DNA of 64,000 nucleotides, from positions 1-64,000 of the forward strand of contig NZ_FNPZ01000005.1 of the NCBI RefSeq assembly GCF_900107435.1, written 5' to 3'. The DNA is from Herbiconiux ginsengi. GTDB lineage: Bacteria; Actinomycetota; Actinomycetes; Actinomycetales; Microbacteriaceae. Shown in pieces: positions 34,985 through 43,416 of the stretch (its first letter is position 1; each line of letters starts with the position of its first letter). A program made the position numbers and the translations under genes. The notes below the pieces were generated by a model that was given only the letters and a program-made list of their open reading frames with translations, was not told where the DNA came from and did not search any database.

Positions 34985-35617
34985 TCAGTGCTTCTTCGTG
35001 CGATCCGCGGCGCGCGCCACCAGCCAGGCGCCGGGAACGATGAGTGCAGCCGCAGCCGCCTTGATCAGTCCCGGGACGATGAACGGCCACACGCCGGCCT
35101 CGAGCACTCCGGCCACGGTGACGGGCTGACCCATCACAGCAGCCAGGATGAGGGCCATGTACGGCACCCCGATGAGGAACGGGATGATCGAGGCGCCGAC
35201 GAACCCGACGAAGGCCAGCACGGGCTTCCGATCCCAGGCCCGCTCCGCGACCCACCCGGCCAGGAACGCGGCGGGGATGAAGCCCAGCACGAAACCGAAC
35301 GACGGCATCAGAACGTAGGCGGGGCCGGCGAGGGCTCCGGCGAACACCGGGGCCCCGGCCAGACCGAGGAGCATGTAGGTCGTCATCGCGACCGCTCCGC
35401 GCCGGGCGCCGAGGGCCGCGCCGACCACGATGACTCCCAGGGTCTGGCCGGTGATCGGGATGGGGCCGATGAAGAACGAGACCTTCGCCAGCAGAGCGAC
35501 GAGGGCGACGCCGGCGAGCACGAGGCCCGCGTCGACAGCGAGAGCGCGGGCTCGAGTCGACGGCCGGCCGACCAGGTCGGCGAGGACGGGACGTCGGATG
35601 GGTGCTGCAATAGACAT
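34985..35617 (-). CDS. bioY: BioY biotin transporter (S component)
   Basis: 210 residues with six hydrophobic segments. FFIGPIPITGQTLGVIVVGA is the BioY signature, followed by LGLAGAPVFAGALAGPAYVL and GFVLGFIPAAFLAGW. ATG 35617 is chosen over the long upstream frame because GGAG precedes it. It is an ECF-type biotin uptake protein placed between biotin-dependent carboxylase genes and the CoA-transferase. It probably supplies the cofactor on which the operon depends. Confidence 0.9.
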   Translation of the reverse strand: MSIAAPIRRPVLADLVGRPSTRARALAVDAGLVLAGVALVALLAKVSFFIGPIPITGQTLGVIVVGAALGARRGAVAMTTYMLLGLAGAPVFAGALAGPAYVLMPSFGFVLGFIPAAFLAGWVAERAWDRKPVLAFVGFVGASIIPFLIGVPYMALILAAVMGQPVTVAGVLEAGVWPFIVPGLIKAAAAALIVPGAWLVARAADRTKKH

Positions 35618-35639
35618 GATCGATCTCCTTGTGAAGCAG

Positions 35640-37070
35640 TCAGGGGGTGGTGCTGAGGTACTCGGCGACGAACGCCGTGTTGAAGTCGCCGCTGCGGAAG
35701 CGCTCCGTCTCGAGGACCTTCTTGTGGAAGGGCGCGGTGGTGATGATGCCATCCACGACCATCTCGTCGAGCGCTCGGATCGTGCGGGCGATCGCCTCGT
35801 CGCGGGTCTGACCCCAGCAGATCAGCTTGCCGATCATGGAGTCGTAGAACGGCGGGATGGTGTACCCCGTATCGATGTGGGTGTCCATCCGGATGCCGAA
35901 GCCGCCGGGGGCGCGGAACGACGAGATGGTGCCGGGGCCCGGTGCGAAACCGCGATCCGGGTCTTCGGCGTTGATGCGGCACTCGATCGCGTGGCCGTCG
36001 ATCCGCACGTCGTCCTGCGTGATGGCGATCGGGATGCCGCCGGCGATCTGCAGCTGCAGCTTGATCAGGTCGATGCCCGACACCATCTCCGACACCGGGT
36101 GCTCCACCTGGATGCGGGTGTTCATCTCGATGAAGTAGTACTCGCGCGAGATGTTGTCGAACACGAACTCCACCGTGCCGGCGTTCTTGTAGCCCACCTC
36201 GTGGCAGAGCGACACCGCGGCCTCGGCGAGACCGGCGCGCAGCTCCTCGTCGAGCACCGGCGAGGGCGACTCCTCGATCAGCTTCTGATTGCGGCGCTGC
36301 GTTGTGCAGTCGCGCTCCCCGAGGTGCAGCACGGTCGTTCCGTCGGAGATGACCTGGATCTCGATGTGCCGGATGTCGGTGAGGTACCGCTCGATGTAGA
36401 CGCTCGGGTCACCGAAGGCCACCTCGGCCTCGGACATGATCTCCTGCAGATCCTTCTCGAGGGTCTCGGCCGCCTGCACGACGCGCATGCCGCGACCGCC
36501 ACCGCCGGCCGCCGCCTTGATCAGCAACGGGTAGCCCACGTCGCTGGCCACGGCCAGTGCTTCGGCGTACTCGGCGATCGCGCCGACGGAGCCGGGCACC
36601 GTGGGCACACCGGCGCGGCGGGCGATGATCTTCGCCTCGATCTTGTCGCCCATCCGCTTGATGACGTCGGAGGCGGGCCCGATGAAGGTCACCCCCTCCT
36701 GCTCGCACATCGCGGCGAAGTCGGCGTTCTCGGAGAGGAACCCGTAACCGGGGTGGATGGCGTCGACCCGGTACGCGAGTGCGGCACCCACCACGGCGTG
36801 CGCGTTGCGGTAGCTCGAATTCGCGCGGGCCGGGCCGATGCACACGGCCTGGTCGGCGAGCTTCACCGGCAGCGAGTCCGCATCGGCCTCGGAGTAGGCC
36901 AGCACGCTCTTGATTCCGAGCTCCTTGCAGGCGCGGATGACGCGCAGCGCGATCTCGCCGCGGTTCGCGATCAGCACGCTCTTCACAGTCGACGCGGGCG
37001 GGTTGGGGCCGACCGGCGTGGAGCCGGCCGAGGTCGTCGAGACGGCTACGGATGCTGCGTGCTCAGCCAT
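35640..37070 (-). CDS. Biotin carboxylase subunit
   Basis: 476 residues. ANRGEIALRVIRACKELG, the ATP-grasp loop AAAGGGGRGMRVV, the HLGERDCTTQRRNQKLIEE block and EMNTRIQVEHPVSE are all present. The first 29 residues are a Ser/Pro-rich extension, and the true start could be closer to VKSVLIANRG. It carboxylates the biotin of the separate BCCP encoded just upstream (8-bp overlap). With the 5S-type carboxyltransferase it would make pyruvate to oxaloacetate, or run a related carboxylation. Confidence 0.9.
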   Translation of the reverse strand: MAEHAASVAVSTTSAGSTPVGPNPPASTVKSVLIANRGEIALRVIRACKELGIKSVLAYSEADADSLPVKLADQAVCIGPARANSSYRNAHAVVGAALAYRVDAIHPGYGFLSENADFAAMCEQEGVTFIGPASDVIKRMGDKIEAKIIARRAGVPTVPGSVGAIAEYAEALAVASDVGYPLLIKAAAGGGGRGMRVVQAAETLEKDLQEIMSEAEVAFGDPSVYIERYLTDIRHIEIQVISDGTTVLHLGERDCTTQRRNQKLIEESPSPVLDEELRAGLAEAAVSLCHEVGYKNAGTVEFVFDNISREYYFIEMNTRIQVEHPVSEMVSGIDLIKLQLQIAGGIPIAITQDDVRIDGHAIECRINAEDPDRGFAPGPGTISSFRAPGGFGIRMDTHIDTGYTIPPFYDSMIGKLICWGQTRDEAIARTIRALDEMVVDGIITTAPFHKKVLETERFRSGDFNTAFVAEYLSTTP

Positions 37071-37620
37071 TGCGCTTGATCACCAGCAGGGTCTGACCGT
37101 ACTCGACCGCCTGCTCGTTCTCGACCAGGATCTGCGTGACGGTGCCGTCGAACTCCGCCTCGATGTTGCTCATCAACTTCATCACCTCGACGATGGCGAG
37201 CACCGAGCCCTTGCTGACGGTGTCGCCGACCGAGACGAACGCGGGAGCGCCGGGCTTGGGCGAGGAGTAGTAGGTGCCCACCATGGGCGCCTTGACGGCC
37301 ACTTCGTCTGCGGCGAGGCCGCCGGAGGCGGCGGGAGCAGCTGCGGCCGGCGCCGCGGCAGGGGCCGGGGCTGGCGCAGCGGCCGGCACCGGCGCGGCAG
37401 CGGCGACAGACGCGGGTGCCACAGTGGCGACGGGAGCCGGCGCGGGAGCGGCGGCGGGTGCCGGGGCAACGGCAGCCGGAGCCCCCGGAGCCTGGCGGTC
37501 GCGGGAGATGAACAGCTCGACGTCGCCGAACTTGATCGAGAGCTCACGCACGTCGTCGGTCAGGTTGACCCAGTCGACGAGGGCGCGCAGTTCCTTGTTA
37601 TCGGGCTGGTCAAGCGGCAT
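37063..37620 (-). CDS. accB: Biotin carboxyl carrier protein
   Basis: 185 residues: a short N-terminal helix region, an Ala/Pro-rich flexible linker (about residues 44-100) and a biotinyl domain APMVGTYYSSPKPGAPAF...EVMKLMSNIE with the biotin-accepting Lys148. The motif is EVMKL, not EAMKM. Its start overlaps the end of the carboxyltransferase gene, and its end overlaps the biotin carboxylase start. All three subunits are therefore translationally linked. Confidence 0.92.
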   Translation of the reverse strand: MPLDQPDNKELRALVDWVNLTDDVRELSIKFGDVELFISRDRQAPGAPAAVAPAPAAAPAPAPVATVAPASVAAAAPVPAAAPAPAPAAAPAAAAPAASGGLAADEVAVKAPMVGTYYSSPKPGAPAFVSVGDTVSKGSVLAIVEVMKLMSNIEAEFDGTVTQILVENEQAVEYGQTLLVIKRNG

Positions 37621-39148
37621 TTTCGGTCTCTCCTTTGTTGATGCGGATCTGCAGGTCTCCGACGGTCAGCGATTGCGTACCGGTCGAGCTCTTGGCGTAC
37701 AGCGACTTCACGAGGCCGAGGATGGGGCCGTAGACCTCATCCGGATTGCCGCCGGCCTTCACGGTGCGGATCATCTCGTCGACCTGCGTGCCTGCGAACA
37801 TCGCGCGCAGGAGCAGCAGGTCGATGCCCTCATCGGGGTAGCGCTCCCGTAGGCCGGGCAGCATGGGGGCGATCGGCGAGGGCTCCAGCGCGATGGTGGA
37901 GGACCCGTTGGAGATGATCTTCTCCAGCACGTCGGGGTCGATTGGCCCGAGCAGCTCGCCGTAGTAGCCGAGTGCATACTTCTTGATCTCGTTCGGCACG
38001 ATCTTGTATCGCTCGCCCGAGATGACGTTCATCACCGCCTGGGTGCCCACGAACTGCGCGAACGGCGTGATCATGATCGGGAATGCAAGCTCTTCGCGCA
38101 CCCGCGCCACCTCGTAGAGCAGTTCGGTGAAGCGGTGCGAGAGCCCGGCCGTGGCCAGCTGGGAGTGGAAGTTCGAGAGCATGCCGCCGGGCAGCTGGTG
38201 CATGAAGTGCAGACCGTTGTAGGCGACCGGGTGACCGACGGGCTTGCCCTCGGCCTCGGCGATGGCGATCAGCTGCTGCGAGATCGTCTCGATGCGCTCG
38301 TCGTCGACGTTCACGACGTAGCCCAGGGCGCGCAGGTCGCTCACGATGTCCTGGGTCGAGGGCTGCGCGGCGCCGTTGGCCATCGGGGCGATCGAGGTGT
38401 GCAGGGCATCGGCGCCGAGCTCGACGGCCTCGAGGTACACCAGCGGGGCGAGCCCGGTAAGGCAGTGGCTGTGGATCTCGAGCGAGCGATCGCCGATCAC
38501 CGCCTTGAGGGCCGGCACCAGAGTCCGGATGCGATCGGGCGTCAACAGTCCCGCCGCGTCTTTCAGCATGATGGCGTCGACGTCGGCCTTCTCGATGAGC
38601 TCGATGGCCTTCGACACGAAGAGCTCGTCGGTGTGGACCGGGCTCTCCGAGAACGACACCGCTCCGAAGGTCGAGGCGCCGAGCTCCTTGGCGCGGATGA
38701 GACCGGGAGCGATGTTGTCGACATCGTTGAGACCGTCGAACGAGCCGATCACCCGGAAGCCGTTCTTGTACAGGCTCTCCACCCAAGCCTCGATCACGTC
38801 GTCGGCGAGAAAGTCGAACGCCGCGATGTTCTTCGAGCGGATGAGAGCACGGAACGTGGAGTTCGGCGCGTACTGATGGGCCAGCCGCACCCGCTCCCAC
38901 GGATCCTCCTTCAGGTAGCGCACGGCCACGTCGAACTGGATCGGCGCGACGAGGTCGACCTGCTCGAATCCGACCTTGTCGAAGTCGGGAGCCATCTGCA
39001 CGATGTGCTCGGTGCGCATCCGCGTGGCCCACAGGCTCTGGTGCGCATCGCGCAGAGTGGTGTCGATGATCTTGATCTCGCGGCAGCTTCCCGGGGGTCG
39101 CCCTCCGTTGGCCATCACCGTGGTGATCGATTCGCGTTCGCCCGTCAT
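37610..39148 (-). CDS. Carboxyltransferase of the transcarboxylase-5S / pyruvate carboxylase B type
   Basis: 512 residues. IIDTTLRDAHQSLWATRMRT supplies a metal ligand, KDAAGLLTPDRI carries the carbamylated-type Lys, and EIHSHCLTGLAP gives the HxH metal ligands. There is no fused biotinyl domain; BCCP is the next gene. ATG 39148 lies 11 bases after GGAG; the frame is open to 39328. Known relatives transfer CO2 between biotin and pyruvate/oxaloacetate. It is the first gene of the operon, divergent from IclR. Confidence 0.88.
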   Translation of the reverse strand: MTGERESITTVMANGGRPPGSCREIKIIDTTLRDAHQSLWATRMRTEHIVQMAPDFDKVGFEQVDLVAPIQFDVAVRYLKEDPWERVRLAHQYAPNSTFRALIRSKNIAAFDFLADDVIEAWVESLYKNGFRVIGSFDGLNDVDNIAPGLIRAKELGASTFGAVSFSESPVHTDELFVSKAIELIEKADVDAIMLKDAAGLLTPDRIRTLVPALKAVIGDRSLEIHSHCLTGLAPLVYLEAVELGADALHTSIAPMANGAAQPSTQDIVSDLRALGYVVNVDDERIETISQQLIAIAEAEGKPVGHPVAYNGLHFMHQLPGGMLSNFHSQLATAGLSHRFTELLYEVARVREELAFPIMITPFAQFVGTQAVMNVISGERYKIVPNEIKKYALGYYGELLGPIDPDVLEKIISNGSSTIALEPSPIAPMLPGLRERYPDEGIDLLLLRAMFAGTQVDEMIRTVKAGGNPDEVYGPILGLVKSLYAKSSTGTQSLTVGDLQIRINKGETENAA

Positions 39149-39181
39149 CTCTGACCCAACTCCTTTGTTGATTGCATCCAT

Positions 39182-39196
39182 TTTCATATAATGAAA
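39182..39196. promoter_or_regulatory. Palindrome TTTCAT-ATA-ATGAAA, probable IclR operator
   Basis: A perfect 6-bp inverted repeat with a 3-bp centre, in the 118-bp region between the divergent carboxyltransferase and IclR genes. Its size and AT-richness are typical of IclR-family operators, and it is close to where both promoters must lie. Confidence 0.6.
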
Positions 39197-39266
39197 GTCG
39201 CTTCTGCTATCTGCCGAAATAATAGAATGTCTGGGCGATGTGTCAAGGTCGAAGTCAGGAGGATCT

Positions 39267-39992
39267 ATGGTGACGACAATCCAGTCCGTCGAGCGCGCAG
39301 CCCGAATACTGCTCTTCGTCGCGGACAACGGCGGCGTGCAAGCGGCAGAGATCGCGGCGCGATTCGACCTGACGACGCCGACGGCCCATCACCTGCTGAC
39401 CACGCTCGTGCAGGAGGGCCTGCTGCGGAAGGACAGCGCTCGACGCTACGAACTCGGCAATGCCAGCGAGCGGATCAGCGAGGGTGTCGCGCGGCAACTG
39501 CGACCACCGGCCGAGTTACGGCACGCGCTCTCCGAGCTGGCCCGGCGAACGGGAGAGTCCTGCTACCTCACCGCATGGAGGGGTGACCGCATCCGCGTCA
39601 TCGCCGTGGTCGAGGGCGACCACGCCGTGCGCGTCTCGGGCCTCGTCGTGGGCTATTCGGAGGACATCCACGCTCGCGTCGGTGCCCGGGTGATGCTCAC
39701 CCACGCCGACACAGACCTCCGCGACTGGGTGCTGTCCGGCTACGACTACACGCCGCTCACCCCGAACACGCCGCGCAACCGATTCGAGCTCGACGTCGAA
39801 CTCGAACGGATCGCGGCCACCGGGATCGCGCACGACCGCGAGGAACTGCGCCCTGGGGTCTGCTCGATCAGCGCACCGGTGTGGCTCGACGGCCGCGTGC
39901 GGGCCGCCCTCTCGCTGACGGCACCCGCCGAGCGTTTCCGCTCGAACGAGGACGCCTACATCACAGCTCTGCTCGACTGCGCAGCGCTCTGA
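39267..39992 (+). CDS. IclR-family transcriptional regulator
   Basis: 241 residues. The winged helix (QSVERAARILLFVADNGGVQ, LTTPTAHHLLTTLVQEGLL) is followed by the IclR effector domain (LARRTGESCYLTAWRGDRI, GARVMLTHAD, GVCSISAPVWLDGRVRAAL). ATG 39267 has AGGAGG upstream. IclR proteins such as PcaR/PcaU sense beta-ketoadipate pathway compounds, in keeping with the divergent operon that ends in pcaIJF-type genes. Confidence 0.9.
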   Translation: MVTTIQSVERAARILLFVADNGGVQAAEIAARFDLTTPTAHHLLTTLVQEGLLRKDSARRYELGNASERISEGVARQLRPPAELRHALSELARRTGESCYLTAWRGDRIRVIAVVEGDHAVRVSGLVVGYSEDIHARVGARVMLTHADTDLRDWVLSGYDYTPLTPNTPRNRFELDVELERIAATGIAHDREELRPGVCSISAPVWLDGRVRAALSLTAPAERFRSNEDAYITALLDCAAL

Positions 39993-40184
39993 TAGCCGGG
40001 AGGAACACCCGAGTGAACAGGAGGAACGCCCGAGTGGAAAAACACCCAGCGAGATACTCCTCGCGCCGCAACGTTGTAAAGCACGAGACCTCCCAGTTCT
40101 TGAGCGCCCGATCGCATAACCGCGTAGCTTGCCTTGAGGTAGCGACATGTCGTGTCGATCTCCATGCATGGGTTGCTATCGATT

Positions 40185-40480
40185 GCATCGACGCCCGCCG
40201 GGCCGGGCGAACGCTGGTCGAACAGGAGAGGCTCCGACGTTACGGACTAATGATCGTCTCTGTACTCAGGCTTGCCACATTCGAACAAGACGCCGCGAAC
40301 CTGTTCTCCGACTCGTGTCGTTCCGTTACGAACACGCCTCGCCCACCCTTGCCTCGACCGGCTATTCAGCGGAATGGGCGAAGGACTCGACGACCCGCTT
40401 CCACGATCGACCGCATCGTCCACCTCGCCGAAGTCTTCGCACTGAAACGCGACAGCTACCGACTCCGCGGCCGAGCAGCC
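40185..40480 (+). pseudogene. Degenerate istB (IS21-family ATP-binding protein) fragment
   Basis: Across several frames one can read RLRRYGLMIV, TFEQDAANLF, VSFRYEHASPTLAST and STIDRIVHLAEVFALKRDSY, then RLRGR. These correspond in order to the IstB segments LIVDEVG, EAANLFFQLVSSRYEHAS and DRLVHHAEVISLKGDSYRL. No intact frame remains and istA is absent. It is the relic of an IS21 element between the IclR operon and cluster B; the rest of 39993-40594 holds no gene. Confidence 0.7.
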
Positions 40481-40594
40481 GAAAGCCTCCCGGTCATCAG
40501 CACTCAACATTTGGCAGACTACAAAACAACCCGGTGGCCTATGCGCCCGTCGCATTGGGTTGCTTCTTGAACGTTGCCGACACTTATGCCCAAA

Positions 40595-41809
40595 CTATCG
40601 GTCCAATGTGTTTTCCGTCGCGATACGTCCAAGCCACTTCAAGCTAGGTTTTGGGGTTCGTTTGAACGTTCGTCGGTCCACCGCGATGAGCCCAAATGTG
40701 GGTCCCCAGTGCCCCCACTCATAGTTGTCGAGCAGACTCCAATGAAGGTAGCCGCGAACGTCTACCCCATCATTGATCGCCGCCGACAAGTGTCCGAGCG
40801 CCTCACGTGTGTACTCGATGCGCCGCTCGTCAGCGTCGGTCGCGATGCCGTTCTCGGTAACGAGAATCGGGAGGCCTGTGCGCGCCCACGTATGTCGAAC
40901 GGCCATTCCGAGAGCATCGGGTCGATAGGCGGAACCTACAAGTGTGTTGTCCGGGTGTGGCGGGTGTGGAACTAATCCGTCTGCGTCAACTTCTTGCGAG
41001 GAGTAGGACTGTACTCCGACGAAGTCATCCCCCGCTGTCGCGTTTAGGTAATAGTCTTCCCATTCGTGGCGAACTACCTCTAGTCGGGCTTCTCCGCCCG
41101 GAGCCGCGGTGAAGGCTTGATTGGCCACGGTCCAGCCGACCTTCGCGTCAGTCCTCTGGCGGAGGACATCGCGAGCGGCATGGTGGGCATCAACGAGAGG
41201 CACTGCGTAACGGATGTCTGGAGTAAGAAGCGCAACGACACCCTCTTGATTAACGGAGTCGCCTTCGACGGTCGGGCTCTGCCATTCTGTTTTCTGACCT
41301 TTCGCGTACGCGGCTTCCATGGTGATCATCATCGCGAGCATGTTCGGTTCGTTGATGGTGGCCACCCACTCAACGTCGTCTAGGATCGGCGCGGCTGCGG
41401 CTGTGAAGGCTGCAAACCGTGCGGGAGCATCGGCGGACGTCCACCCTCCGCGTTCGGCGAACCAGCGAGGGCTGCTGAAGTGGTGCAGCGTCACCACTGG
41501 AGTAATGCCGAGCTCTCGCGCCGTTTCGATCATCCGTCGGTAGTGCGCAAGCTCAGCCAGAGAGATGTGACCTGGGCGGGGTTCGATTCGGGCCCATTCG
41601 ATCCCGAAACGATAGCTGGTCAGTCCAGCTTCTGCCAGAAGTCTCATGTCCTCACTGAAGCGGTGGTAGCTGTCGTCGGCGTCGCCACTTGGCTCCATGC
41701 CGGGAATCAAGCCTTCGCGAGCCCACCAGTCGCTGTTGACATTGTTGCCCTCGGTCTGGTGTGGAGACGTTGACGCTCCCCAGAGAAAGCCGGATGGAAA
41801 GTGTGACAT
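40595..41809 (-). CDS. Glycoside hydrolase family 1 beta-glucosidase (cluster B)
   Basis: 404 residues, cytoplasmic. FLWGASTSPHQTEGNN at the N-terminus, acid/base Glu154 in TINEPN, nucleophile Glu319 in LVTENGI. It is a diverged paralogue of 2272-3477, and its start matches the GH1 scrap at 8537. It is the last gene of the MFS-GH43-GH3-GH1 operon of cluster B, 77 bp after the GH3 stop. It is intact, but the IS481 insertion and frameshift upstream may reduce its transcription. Confidence 0.93.
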   Translation of the reverse strand: MSHFPSGFLWGASTSPHQTEGNNVNSDWWAREGLIPGMEPSGDADDSYHRFSEDMRLLAEAGLTSYRFGIEWARIEPRPGHISLAELAHYRRMIETARELGITPVVTLHHFSSPRWFAERGGWTSADAPARFAAFTAAAAPILDDVEWVATINEPNMLAMMITMEAAYAKGQKTEWQSPTVEGDSVNQEGVVALLTPDIRYAVPLVDAHHAARDVLRQRTDAKVGWTVANQAFTAAPGGEARLEVVRHEWEDYYLNATAGDDFVGVQSYSSQEVDADGLVPHPPHPDNTLVGSAYRPDALGMAVRHTWARTGLPILVTENGIATDADERRIEYTREALGHLSAAINDGVDVRGYLHWSLLDNYEWGHWGPTFGLIAVDRRTFKRTPKPSLKWLGRIATENTLDR

Positions 41810-42348
41810 GGGAATCCTTCGTTTAGTTGGAGGAGGGCGGGGGGCCGCCCTTAGGTCCTCAAGGGACGGACCGACATTCTTGGGTACTAGGCGACCTCGA
41901 CTTCTTGAGCAGCGACGGCTGAGTTGACGGCTAGGAGGAGAGCGTCGATTTGAAGAGTTGCTTCAGGTCCGCCAGCGATTAAACGGTTTAGAGGCATCGA
42001 AGCGACCATCTTCATCACGTCCATTCCTAGTTCTGCTCCAGCGTCCGCAGAGGGCATTAGCCCTTCGAAAGCTGCAGTTGCGATTAATGCCGCTGAAGGG
42101 TGCGACATCAACTCGGCGACGGTGGAATCTGGCGTGAAATCCGCGACGAGGGCGTCTCCGCTGATCTGCACCTCACATTCGAGCTCGAGTTCTCGGCTGG
42201 ACTTCGCTGCATAGAGGCGGTACTTGCCGCCCTCCACGACCCAGCGGTCAAGTCGATCGTCCCAGTAGGCCAGATCTCGTCGATGCACACTGACGGTGAC
42301 GGTGGACGTCGCGCCTGGTTCTAGATCGACAATTCCCACACCGACTAG

Positions 42349-43412
42349 TTGTAGTTCCTCGGGACGTTGTGGTCGGGTGAGTTAGCGAAGACCTCCGGGC
42401 AGGATGTGGGTTACCACACTCGCATCATGCAACCGGAGGTCTTCGTGACTCACGCTAATGCTCCTTTGACGCCCGAAGGGCGTCGTCGTCTCGCTGTTCT
42501 GATCGTCGATGACGGCTGGTCCGTCCGTCGCGCGGCGGAACGATTCCAGGTCTCGCCCGCGACCGCCGCGAAATGGGCCGCCCGATACCTGGTGGCAGAA
42601 CCGATGACCGATCGCAGCTCCCGCCCGAGGACATCCCCGACCCGGTCATCGGACCAGCTGGAACGCCGGATCCTGGCACTGCGATTCACCCGCCGATGGG
42701 GGCCTCACCGAATCGGATACCACCTCGGTGTTCCCCGCTCCACGGTCGGGCGGATCCTGGCCCGTCACGGGATGCCACTCCTGCACCATCTCGATCGAGC
42801 CACCGGGCTACCGGTCCGCCGCCCAGCTCCGGTGCGCTACGAGAAAACCCAGCCGGGCGAGTTGATCCACATGGACATCAAGAAACTCGGCCGCATCCCC
42901 GATGGCGGTGGGCACCGCATGCTCGGCCGGCAGGCCGGCGCCCGAAACAACGATGGTCACGGCCGGAACGGCCGCGGCTACGCGTTCCTGCATCACGCGA
43001 TCGATGATCACTCCCGGCTGGCCTACTCCGAAATCCACACCGATGAGCGCAAGGAAACCGTGATCGGTTTCTGGCAGCGAGCAAGCGTGTTCTTCGCCGA
43101 CGCCGGCATCCGCGTTCAAGCCGTGATGACCGACAACGGGTCCGCCTATCGGTCACGAGATCTTGCGGCGGCGCTCGGCCCGGTCCGCCACCAATTCACC
43201 CGCCCCTACCGACCACAGACCAACGGGAAAGTCGAACGCTTCAACCGCACCCTCGCCACCGAATGGGCCTACGCCGCGACCTACACCAGCGACGAAGCCA
43301 GAGCCGCCACCTACGACACCTGGCTTCATCACTACAATCACCACCGACCCCACACCGGCATCGGCGGCCAAACCCCATCAGCCCGCGTTCACAACCTCAC
43401 AGGGAACTACAA
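42349..43412 (+). mobile_element. IS481-family insertion sequence, 1064 bp
   Basis: The terminal inverted repeat is TTGTAGTTCC at 42349-42358, with its complement GGAACTACAA ending at 43412. It is flanked by CTAG duplications (42345-42348 and 43413-43416). It encodes one transposase, transcribed opposite to the interrupted GH3 gene. Confidence 0.93.
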
Positions 43413-43416
43413 CTAG
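42445..43416 (+). CDS. IS481-family transposase
   Basis: 323 residues from GTG 42445 (GGAGG six bases upstream; ATG 42427 is also open). The N-terminal HTH is THANAPLTPEGRRRLAVLI and VRRAAERFQVSPATAAKW. The DDE core is HMDIKKLGRI, AVMTDNGSAYRS and NGKVERFNRTLATEWAY. The stop TAG (43414-43416) lies in the flanking CTAG, not in the element. It appears intact. Confidence 0.93.
   Translation: MTHANAPLTPEGRRRLAVLIVDDGWSVRRAAERFQVSPATAAKWAARYLVAEPMTDRSSRPRTSPTRSSDQLERRILALRFTRRWGPHRIGYHLGVPRSTVGRILARHGMPLLHHLDRATGLPVRRPAPVRYEKTQPGELIHMDIKKLGRIPDGGGHRMLGRQAGARNNDGHGRNGRGYAFLHHAIDDHSRLAYSEIHTDERKETVIGFWQRASVFFADAGIRVQAVMTDNGSAYRSRDLAAALGPVRHQFTRPYRPQTNGKVERFNRTLATEWAYAATYTSDEARAATYDTWLHHYNHHRPHTGIGGQTPSARVHNLTGNYN

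Noticed and set aside
39881-40570. 229-codon plus frame as a new gene
   Set aside because: It starts inside iclR out of frame and passes through the degenerate istB fragment; no single coherent protein.
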